From assembly GCA_943788245.1 (NCBI GenBank), contig CALSPN010000003.1:1-64000 (forward strand): DNA of 64,000 nucleotides, read 5' to 3'. The first letter of the stretch is position 1; the number at the start of each line of letters is the position of its first letter. The DNA is from an uncultured Verrucomicrobiae bacterium. Lineage in GTDB: Bacteria; Verrucomicrobiota; Verrucomicrobiia; Limisphaerales; AAA164-E04. The notes below the pieces were generated by a model that saw nothing but the letters and a program-made list of their open reading frames with translations, did not search any database and was not told where the DNA came from. This document shows positions 1 through 10,800 of the stretch, in pieces. A program made the translations under genes and the position numbers.

Positions 1-1240
1 ACCAGCGTTTGTGCGCCAAGTCGTTCGTCTTTCTTCACTGGATTGCATACGGGACATTGTCCCGTGCGGGGAAACTATGAAGTCCCGCCTGAAGGGCAGC
101 TGCCTCTGCCCGATGCCACGGTTACCATTGCCGAGGTGGCGAAATCCGCGGGATATGCCACGGCTACTTTTGGTAAATGGGGGATGGGTTTTTTCGATAC
201 CAGCGGGAGCCCCAGTAATCAAGGAGTCGATCATTTCTTCGGCTACAATTGTCAGCGGCATGCTCATTCCTACTTTCCCACCTATCTCTATGATGACGCA
301 CAACCCTTCATACTTCCCGGTAACGACGGCCAGGGGGGCGGTGAAACTTACGCGCAGGAACTGATTCAGGACGACATGATCCAATGGGTTCGAGATCATG
401 CTGAAGAGCCTTTCTTGTTGTTTTATGCCATCACACTGCCTCATGGGCGTCATGAAATCGACGACTTACGGCATTTACGAGGACATGCCCTGGTCGGACA
501 AGCAAAAGGCCTACGCTGCTCAAGTGACGCGTATTGATTCGGATGTTGGCGAGCTGGTTGACACGTTGCGGTTGATGAACATCGATGAAGATACCGTCAT
601 TATTTTCTCGGGTGACAATGGTTCGTCGTTCAATCCTGCTTCCGAGATTGGCAAGCGGTTCGATCAGGCAAGTAACGGTCTACGCGGCTTCAAGCGGGGC
701 ATGTATGAGGGGGCCTTGCGTCAGGCGGCCTTTGCTTGGTGGCCGGGAACAATTCCTGCTGGTCGCGTGGATAATCAGCCGTGGGCTTTCTGGGATCTGA
801 TGCCGACCTTTGCCGAACTGAGCGGAGCAAATCCTCCCGAAGGCTATGAGACAGACGGAAAATCATTGGTCTCCTATCTGAAAGGTGGTGATGCGCCTGC
901 CCGCGATTACTTTTACTGGGAGCTGCATCTTGGAAACAGACCCGTTCAGGCAGCTCGATTCGGTCAATGGAAAGCCATCAGAAATGGTATCGACAGACCC
1001 ATTCAAATTTATGACCTCAGCCACGATGCTGCTGAATCCAACAATGTGGCCGAATCAAAGCCTGGCATCTTAGCTAAAGCGAAGGCTATCTTCAAGGAAG
1101 CTCACCGTCCGGATCCTCATTGGCCGCTTGACCGTCGGACGGCAGAGCATATTGATCAGGCCAGAAGAGCCTGGGAAATAAAAAAGTGGCGTGACCAAAA
1201 TCACTGGATACCCGAGAATGCCGTCAAAATATCAGAATAA
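1..1240 (+). CDS. Sulfatase (arylsulfatase A family), 5' truncated, one frame break
   Basis: Formylglycine-dependent sulfatase that hydrolyses sulfate esters, probably on polysaccharides. The frame is open from base 1 and the first residues contain CAPSR (bases 10-24), the CxPSR motif whose Cys is oxidised to formylglycine; the N-terminus with the first metal ligands lies upstream of the window. Further hallmarks are GKWG (about 172-183), the LPHG segment (about 436-447) and FSGDNG (about 604-621), which carries late metal-binding residues. The reading frame shifts by one base between about 445 and 470: frame 1 gives [10 protein letters not shown] and frame 2 resumes with [17 protein letters not shown], which are contiguous in the family. 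Removing one T at 466-467 restores them. The stop lies 9 bases before the next ATG, suggesting an operon. The family is certain; the substrate is not. Confidence 0.9.
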
Positions 1241-1249
1241 TTTTCGTTT

Positions 1250-4200
1250 ATGAAAAAAACAGCCGTTGTAGTGTCAACCATCTGGGCTCTTTTATGGGGA
1301 AGTTCAGGGGAAATATCTTCAGCTCAATCCAAGGGAAGTGGACCGCATGCTGTAGATATCGATCCTCCAACCACTTCCTCTGTCAGATCGCAGAAAGTCG
1401 ATCTTCCAGCCCAAGGTGAACGCATCGTTTTGATTGGGAATGGGCTCGCAGAACGAGACACGTGGTTCAGCCGAATCGAACCTGAATTGCACCTTCGATT
1501 TCCGGACCATGAACTTGTGTATCGCAACATGGCGCGACCGGGCGATACTCCAGGCTTTCGTCCCCACGCCTCCCGTGGATCCCAGTGGGCTTTTCCCGGC
1601 GCTGAGAACTTTCATCCTGACCTGCAGCATCATGAAGGTATCGGTTTTTTTCCAACGCCCGATCAGTGGCTGCATTTTCTCAAAGCGGACACGGTGCTTG
1701 CTTTCTTTGGCTACAATGAATCGTTTGACGGAGAAGATGGTCTCGCCAAATACGAGGCCGAGCTGACTGCTTTCGTAAAGCATACCCTGTCCAAAGCCTA
1801 CAATAGCAAACAAGCGCCACGTCTGGTACTCGTGTCTCCAATCGCCTTCGAAGATTTATCCGCCACGCGAAGTTGCCTGATGGGGTAAAGGAAAATGCCA
1901 ATCTGGCGGTTTACACCAAAGCAATGCGGCGTGTGGCCAAGCAATATGGATTGACCTTCATTAACCTGTTCCATCGCAGCAGGGCGCTTTACAACAAACT
2001 TGATGAACCCTTCACCATCAATGGATTTGCTCCCACCGAAGCGGCATATCAAAAAAATAGCCCGATGGTTGGCCGCGGGGCTTTACGGCAAGACCAAGCG
2101 GCAATCCAAGGCAGATCCTGACCTGGTGCGGCAGGCAGTGAAACAAAAGGATTGGATGTGGAACAATGATTATAACCTTGTGAACGGGGTGCATACCCAT
2201 GGCAGGCGGTACAATCCATTTGGCCCTCAGAACTATCCTGATGAAATTCGGAAGACCCGTGAAATGGCCAAGCTTCGCGATGATCTGATTCATGACATCG
2301 CTCAAGGTGTCAAAACAACATGGTCTGTTGATGATTCCCAGACGCACGCATTGTCCACCGTCCCCACCAATTTCAACCCCAGCGATTCCAGAGGTAAAAT
2401 GGGAAGCACGGAGTATCAGGATGGAGAGGAAGCGATCAAGGATTTAAAAATGGCTGAGGGATTTCAGGTTGAATTGTTTGCGTCTGAAAAAGAATTTCCT
2501 GATATGAGGAACCCAGTCCAGATGTCCTTCGACAACAAGGGGCGTTTATGGGTGGCAGTAATGCCAGCCTATCCTCACTGGAGACCCGGTGATTCCATGC
2601 CCAACGATAAAATTATTATCCTCGAAGACACAGACAAAGATGGGCGTGCCGACAAGCAGACTACTTTTGCCGATGGTTTGCATTTGCCAATTGGATTTGA
2701 GATTGCCCCCGAGGGGGTTTACGTTTCACAGGAACCCAATCTTGTGCGACTGGTGGATGAAGATCAGGATGATCGAGCCGATCGTCGTGAAATCCTGTTG
2801 CATGGCTTTGATTCCCATGACACGCATCACGCGATATCTGCTTATTGTGCGGATGCGTCGGGAGCCTTTTACATGGGGGAAGGACGGTTTCTCCACAGTC
2901 AGGTGGAAACCCCATATGGACCTCGCCGTTGCAACGATGGGGGTGTTTGGCGGTTTGACCCGATCACCTTTCGACTGGAACGATACAGTCAATCGGATTA
3001 CTCCAACCCTTGGGGAGTGGCATTTGATTATTGGGAACAATGCTACATAGCGGACGGTTCTCCCGGTAAGAGTTGGTGGGGATTGCCTGTCTCAGCCAAA
3101 ATGCCTTATGGAATCGAAATCCCCAAATTCGATACCTTTACACCCAAACGCGCTCGTCCCACCTCCGGAACTGAATTCGTCAGTTCACGTCATTTTCCAG
3201 AGGATTGGCAGGGAGCTTTCATGATTTGCAACAGTATTGGATTCCTGGGGATCAGTGTGGCCACAGTTGAAGATGATGGAGCAGGATACAAGGGAGCACT
3301 GATTGCGGACTTGATTTCTTCTACTGACCGTAATTTCCGCCCTGTAGACCTTGAGTTCGCGCCCGACGGCTCGCTGTATCTGGTGGACTGGCACAACACA
3401 TTGATTGGTCACATGCAGCACAATGCGCGAGATCCGAATCGAGATCATGATCACGGTCGCATCTATCGAATCACGCATAAAACACGACCGCTCCTGCAAC
3501 CTGCTCAGATCGCGGGTGCGTCGATTCCACAACTGCTCGAAAATCTGAAGCTGCCTGAATACAGAACGCGGTATCGCACACGTCGCGAACTTCGAGGGCA
3601 TGATGCCTCTGAAGTGATTCCGGCCGTCAGGAATTGGGTCGCATCACTGGACCGTAATGATCCAAGCTACGATCATCACTTGTGTGAAGGTTTATGGGCC
3701 ACCTGGGCACAACGTGAAGTGGATCTCAATATTCTCAGTCAGTGCCTGCACGCGCGATCATTTGAAGCACGCGCAGCTGCTGCCAGCGTGCTTCGCTTCG
3801 CCTTCCATGAGGTTCCAAACAGCATGAGTTTGCTTTTGCAGGCGGCTCACGACACGCACCCTCGAGTGAGACTTGAGGCTATTGTGGGTGCGTCATGGAT
3901 GGATAATATGGACGGAGCACGCATTGCGTTGGAAGCCCTGCGCTATCCATTTGATAAATGGACGGGGCCCGTTACACAAACCGTGTTTCACCAGACCCTG
4001 GCAGACGATGTTCAAGCGCTCCTTGCGCGTAAAAAAAATCCATATCCAATCGAGCAAAATGAGCGTGCCAAACAGTTTCTGGCAGGTGACCTTGATTTGG
4101 TCAAGGGCCTGGAATCGGAAGCCGAAAAAACGTTATGGTCCAACGACCAGACTGAGCCCATCAGAACGCGAAGAATATGAATTGGGAAGGGAAGTGTTTC

Positions 4201-4634
4201 GACGTGATGCCCATTGCGCTACTTGCCATCAAACCAATGGAAAGGGAGTTCCCGGTATCTATCCTCCTCTGGAAATGACGGATAATCCATGGCTGGAAGG
4301 CAGCGACGAGCGTCTGATTAAAGTGGTGCTCAAAGGGCTCTGGGGGCCCATGAAACTGAGGGCCCAAATATTCGATCCAAGTAAAGGGGTGCCACCAATG
4401 CCTGGCTTCGCTTCGTTATTGAGCGATAAGGAAGTAGCTGCGGTGATTAATTATGCGAGGAATTCGTTCGGGAACAAAGCAGGATTCGTCAAACCCGAAA
4501 AAGTTGCCAGCGTTCGTCGTTCTGTTGCGAAGCGACAAGACTTTTACCTGATCGAGGAGATAATGAAAGAACACCCAATCCAAGGTTGGCAAAAATGGAA
4601 AGATTTCGCCACAGGCTACGAAAGCTTTGAGTAA
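1250..4634 (+). CDS. SGNH esterase - PVC membrane-bound dehydrogenase - cytochrome c fusion (three frame breaks)
   Basis: Reconstructed secreted protein of about 1126 residues with the architecture of PVC-type heme-binding CxxCH proteins. A signal peptide (MKKTAVVVSTIWALLWGSSG) is followed by an SGNH/GDSL hydrolase domain (GNGLAERD block; 1370-2100), then a Piru/Ver beta-propeller dehydrogenase-like domain with HDTHHAISAY and NFRPVDLEFAPDGSLYLVDW (2450-3470), a helical repeat region, and a C-terminal cytochrome c domain with CATCH (about 4218-4232) and a PPMPGF segment carrying the likely distal Met. Frame breaks lie near 1863 (a C apparently missing after TCC), 2048-2054 (one A too many in A7) and about 4125-4150 (one A too many in A6 at 4125-4130). 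Correcting them gives one uninterrupted family-like protein. It follows the sulfatase by 9 bp. Its role in extracellular sugar oxidation or deacylation is inferred from family context only. Confidence 0.85.
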
Positions 4635-4735
4635 GATGAAGCGGAGTGTAATCCGCCACAAGAAAGCCTTCAATCGCTTTGTGTTTTGGATAGCTGAAAA
4701 CAGGTTGTGTCGTGAATCGATATCAAGTTTTCCCG

Positions 4736-4769
4736 AACCAGGATCTTTGTGATCCTGGTTCATTTTTTA
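4736..4769 (+). terminator. Rho-independent terminator
   Basis: A perfect 11-bp stem (GAACCAGGATC with GATCCTGGTTC) around a 5-base loop is followed by A and six T. It lies about 100 bp after the SGNH/cytochrome gene and ends the plus-strand sulfatase unit. The T-run exists only on the plus strand, so it does not serve the convergent large gene. Confidence 0.9.
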
Positions 4770-4829
4770 GATGGCCATCATCTTCCAAAAAGACTTAATG
4801 ACGGCAGAACCTGAGTCCACACCTTGCAA

Positions 4830-7800
4830 CTATTTTTCAAGGAGACGGTAAAACCTTTGACGAACCTGAGTGTCGATGGGGATGTGGATGGGTATGAGTC
4901 CCCCTTGGTCGATCTCAAATGTTTCCAATGTACTCCATTCTTGCGAAATCAAATCATCTGTGAATTGGATTTCGTAAATCTTGTTGTCGAGAGCTTCAAA
5001 AGAGAATTGTGCGGATCCGTCTTGTTCGATCCCTGTGAAACTTAATCTCGGTGCTGGAGCGATGGTAAGATCGAAAGATACCTCGTCAGTCAGGGCAGGG
5101 GATTGGTTATCGCTGACGGTGATTCTGATTCCGAATGTTCCAGCTTCCGTAGGTGTCCCTGAAATGATTCCTGTGTTTTGGCCTATTGTTAGACCTGTTG
5201 GTAATCCCTCTGATTCATAGGTTAGCGGCTGGCTTGGTAAATCCGGGTCGTTGGCGTTGATGTGTAAGGCAAGAGGAACCATGAGTGTCCAGCTGAAATG
5301 ATTCAATTCAGGAAGTACCGGAGCTTGGTTGTCCTGCAAATCTGGCAATGTTCCAGGTGTTCCAGTATTGCCTGAGGCTATCCACATATATGGATCATTT
5401 CCGTAGGCAGCCATTGGCGCACGTTCCAGGCTTGAACCCAGTCCGTCGGCTTCGATTGGCCAGGGGTTGGTGGGCTCATAACGCACTTGATCCACGATGT
5501 ACAGAGGGATCGTTCCGTCCAATTCAGGGGTGCCTGGTTTTCTTAAGCGGACTAATTCACCTGCGTTGTTCAGTGCACCTGACCAGGGGCCAAAGATTTG
5601 TAAGGAAGCGTTTAATCCAAGTTGAGATCTGAATGCTTCTGGCTCGATTCCAGAAATTAAAATAACCTCACCTGCTTTCACTCTGGCTCCTGATGGGAAA
5701 TCCAGGTCAATACCTCCGGATAACTTCCACACATTTTGCAGACGCAAAATGTCGTGCAACGAAACCGTTTCTGAAGTGATATTTGTCAGCTCCACATATT
5801 CAAGGCCATTGATTTTCGGGTGATACATGATTTCACTGATAACAACGGGGCCGATGGCTGGTGAGGCATTTTGGGCTCCGGCAGTTTCTTTTTCCAATCG
5901 AGTGAAATCGGTGATGCCATCAGCACGTGTGTATCGGCCGTAAATGGATTCTTGGTCTGTGGCTGGAATGTGTACGCTATCCACGAACCGAATGATTTCT
6001 CCGTCCTCTGCTATTGTCATTACAATAGCAGATCCCAGTTCACTCAGTGCGAATCCGAGTTCGACCTCATGAAATACCAGATAACCTTCTGAGGGTATGA
6101 TGTTGTTCTCTCCGAGTGAAAATCGAAATGGTGTTTCAAATTGATCAGACAAAAAGTAATTTTTTAGAGAGATGGGACCTTGACCCATGTTGTGTAGTTC
6201 AATCCAGTCCACGCCGATGTTGCTGTGAGCAAGGGCTTCATTGATAACGGCGGATGGTTGATCAAGATCAATGCGACCGGGTGAACCATGAAACAACGAG
6301 CTGGCTTGCCAGTGAGCAGACCGATTGAGTATCGCGTGAAATTCAGAAATATTTTCGTATTCAAAAAATGGATCACGCGGCTCCAAGGAACTGCCCAGTC
6401 CGTCTGCTCTTCTCGGCCAGGAACCCGAATTATCGTACCTTACGGATGTCAGGAGCGTTCCGTCGATGCCCATCAATTCAATACGCTCACCGGCATCATC
6501 GAGCCGTCCCGACCACTCACCAGCGACCACGATGTCGGGTGAATAATAAGTGCCTGCGGGATCCTGATAGCGATCAGCAAAAGGTCCCATTTTTTCTACA
6601 ATCACCAACAATTCGCCAGGTGCAAGTCTAGATCCCTGAGAAAACAGAAATTCGATGCCTCCACCGATACGAAGATTAGAGAGATCTTTTGTTTGATTGC
6701 TTCGATTGAGGATTTCGATGAATTCAAAATCGTCGGAACCTTTGGGGTTGTAGTGAATTTCAGAGATGAGAAGGTCTCCGGGCACGGGAAGCTGAGGTTC
6801 ATCTGTCAGGAATTGGGCTTCTGTCAATGCACTCCAATTACGTCCATCGAAACTTCTCAGTTTCACGATCGACTGTTCCTTCAGCGTCAGACTAAGAAAG
6901 GCTTCATTTCCGCTCGCTTCCAGCCAGGCATCGAATCTCAAGTCGGAGCTGGTTGGAGATGTTTGGTGTACTTCTGCCGCTAGAACGTTGTTTCCTGCTC
7001 GTAGTAAATTCAGTGGAACATTGAAATTTCTCTCGGCAGATTCCTCTCCACCACCTGCAGCTGAAAGAGCACGTGTATCGTAGGAAATTTCTCCTGAAGG
7101 CAAGTTGTCGCGTGCAATTTCGGTTCCATTTAAATAAATCACCGCCCCATCGTCTCTGATCAATTTGAGCGTTAATTTTTTAATCTCTGATTTATCTCTT
7201 ATTCTGAATGAACGACGGAAAAAATAAGAAATGTTTTTTTTGTTGGAAGCATCCCCGAAATCGAGCGTTGTATTCATCCCGGGATCACCATATCCCAAGG
7301 GAGCTCGCCCCTCTTTCCATGCGTTATGATTAAAATCGTTGGATTGCCAGCCATTTTCAGGAGCTCGCCCTATGTCCAGATAGCGCCAGGTTTCGCTTCT
7401 GCTGGTGAGTGCTGCCGCGCCACCGCCTCCTTGGCCGAGTGAAACGGCGGACGGAGCCACAGCCCCTCCCGGTGATCTTGGGTCGGATCCATCCAGCGTG
7501 TAGAACACCTCCCCTGCGCCTGCTTCGATTTCAAGAGGAGTCTCTGGGAGAATTTTACCTCCGTGCTGGCTCATGACGGGGGCGGGTATGGATGGATAAA
7601 GCCCTCGGCCTCGTAGCCGAGAGATGAGTGTATCGGTTTGGGCAGGGAATAAACTATTGATCGCGTCATTCGCAGCATTCTCCCAACTGTCCGGTGACCG
7701 GAAGCCCCAACGAGCTGATTCAACCACCAGACTGTTTTCAATTTCCTGCATTCTTTCTTCAAGACGTTGGATGTTTCGTTCGGGCGTCATGGCTCCACCG

Positions 7801-10800
7801 TTGAACAAGTGCATGTGCGCGCGGTCTGCTAATAAGGTCATGAAGTCTGGATGCCGTTCGGAGACCAGGGATCCGAATAAACCACCTGGTCCTGAATTAC
7901 TGGTGCGATCGCCAGGAGAACGAATGTGACCATCCGCATCGCCGAGCCAGAATTTAAAACCGGATCCAGGTTGTATGGGGCCTGCGGCACGGTATTCGGA
8001 TTCGGCATTTCCAAAAGTCCACATCAACATGAAATCGATTAAATGTTCGACATCTACCCATTCTTTGATCTCTTCATAGTTTCCACTCAATCTCCTTACG
8101 CTTTCCCACGGTCCACGATTCACCGGATCAGGGGTTCCGGGTACAAAACCACTGCCTGCATTGTCGTTGCCCCTTACGTTGGTGTAATTTTCAGTCTTTC
8201 CACCAAGGTAGTCCGCCAGGAAAGCATCGGTCAGGCGTTCTCGTGCATGATATTGTCCCCAATAAGTTCCGTTGAAGAAAAGATGAACAAAGCGTCCATG
8301 GGGATTCAAACTGCCCATTTCAAGCATGGTGTCTTCACTGAAACGAGCGGACATGTAAAATCCGCGTGAATTCATGTCATGCCCGCCGGCCCGTAAATCC
8401 AGTTCATCAAATTGATCGATCGCCATGATGCCATGATCGAAGCCTTCAAAGAGGGGGAGTTCGAGTTTGCGAGTTCCATATTCGGGCCGAAATTTAAGGC
8501 GATAGTTTTTCTTGGGAAATTCAGTCCACGCGCCGCCGAAGCGTTTGATCCCGGCGTTTACCTGCAATGGTTTCGCTCCAGGAAGAAAAAATTCAACCGA
8601 TGCTTCCCGTTCATTCCAGTCATCGGGTAACTCAGGAACAGCAATCGAGACAACGGGCAGATCGGTCATGCCCTTTTGCAATCGGTCAATGTAGCGTGAA
8701 TTACCCGTGATGGTTCGGTTCATATTGGAGGCCCGCAACGTATCTTCCACGTAAAGATAGGTGTGTGTTTGCGTTCTGGGTGATTTGTAGCCCTTGCGTC
8801 GAACCTCAGCTCGTGCTGTTGTGTTGCCGGAAATGCGTAGCGGAGCTGTGTAAAGTTTGTTGGGGGCGGTGCCGTCGAGTGAAATCAAAATGTCGGATTC
8901 TGTATTTGAATTCTCAATACTCAGCGTAAATGGATCTTCATGCATGCCGCGTTTTTGACTGAACGTCAGTGGCCTCAACCAGCCTTTATATTCTTGCCCC
9001 AGATTCGCTTTATTCGGGGTAGGTTCCATGAATGTCCATTGACCGGTCATCGATTTTCCGTATGCCAGATCCACTCTTTGAGGAGGGAAAGAATCCAGCT
9101 TATCGGTAATGGTGACACCATCAGGTTGGGTCAATTGCAGTGATTCCCCTGAGGCGTCCAGAGAAAAGTTGGCATGCAGCCAGCCTTCAGAGTCCCTGGG
9201 GTCATTTCTGTTCGAAGCGAAGACAATGGTCGAACCATGCGGGGGCAAAACGACATCTTCGGGGAATTCCCACTTCATGGGTTGTGTTGGATCATCGCTT
9301 AATCCATAGCCAGCGAGTGAAAGTGGATCGTTGTTGGGATTGCGAAGTTCAATCCAGTCGGGGGAACGACCCCTGCCGTCCTGTAAAGAAGTTTGGTTGT
9401 TGGCGACGAACTCATTGATGTAAGGCGACAGCACTTTTCCATCGACATACACCGTCTCGTACTTGACCTGATGGCCATCGTGAGAAATGCCATCCAAAGC
9501 AAATTCAGTGCTCTTGACAGGCGCAATTTCAATTTCTCCTTTGCCTGTGGATTGGGTCAGGGGGCCTAGTGATTGTGATTGGGGATACAATCGAAGTTCT
9601 CGTAAATCACGTTCACTCCAGGCAAGACGGGTGCTTGATCCCTGTGTGATATTATTCAGCGTGGATCCAAACTCGTGCAGTCCTGCTTCGTTCAAAGGCA
9701 GTCCAAAAGCCTGAAGTTCTTTCAATCCAAGATACCAGGAAACCCCGGGAGGATCCGATCGCTCTTTATTTTCATAGCCGATTCTCACATAACGAGCGGC
9801 CACAGGGCCAGGCAAAGTGACGTCAAAGATTGCTTCGCGTCCATCCAAATGCTGTGAGAAAACAGAATTATGGTCTCCGTCATAGACGCGCACCGTGGTG
9901 TGGGTAAGGCGTCGTTGGAATCCGTCGGCGGCAATGACACGCACCTGATAAAGTGCTTTTTCTTCCCCAAAATCGGTCTCCCAATAAGATCCGACCGCTC
10001 GATTGGTCGTTTCGGTATGAGTGTTGTATTTACCATCGTTACCATTTGCGGTTGGGGGTAATCCTTCGTTGAATCGCATCATGTAGGCTTCCGCATTCAG
10101 CGCGAGATTTTCCGAAGTAAAAAGCATCACCTCAGCAAGCGATATGATCTGGTCACCTGCGTCGTTCTTTTGATTTTCAGGCAAGCTTATGCGGACGAAT
10201 CGTCCTTGTGTTCCCGTGGGGGCACTGTAATGCCATACACCTTCGCTGCCCGGATCGGTGACTTGAGCCTTTGCTACAGTGACGGAATGTTTATCAAGGA
10301 TTTCCAGCTGCAAGCCACCCATCCTGCGACTTTGGGTTCCACGCCGGTTTACCAGCTCGATACGTTGAATGGGGCGTTCTCTGTCCAGAGATAGCAACCA
10401 GAAGTTTCCATCAGTATCATTCGATTCACTGTAAGTTTGAAAGTCTCCATCAATCGCACGTTCCGCCGCGTTTGTTCCCCCTGATTGCGATGCCACCGCG
10501 ATGTCACTCAATCGAATGGCTCCACAGGAGGGGCTTGGGTCGCCGAAAAGGCGTAACTCAGCCAGGGCTACCTGGTAGCCGCCGGTTCCGTTTTGTTGCC
10601 CTTCATTCAGTTCCATCCGCACAACACGACCTTGAACGCCGCCAGGGATGGCAAGTTTCCAGACACTGCCGGGAGCCATGGATGGCATTTTTTGCTCAAA
10701 CATGACCCGGTCGCGTAAATCATGGATGCGCAGCATGACTCCATTCATTGTGCTGGCGAGAGAAGGGGAGCTTGGTGCTACGATTTCCAGACGGTTGATG

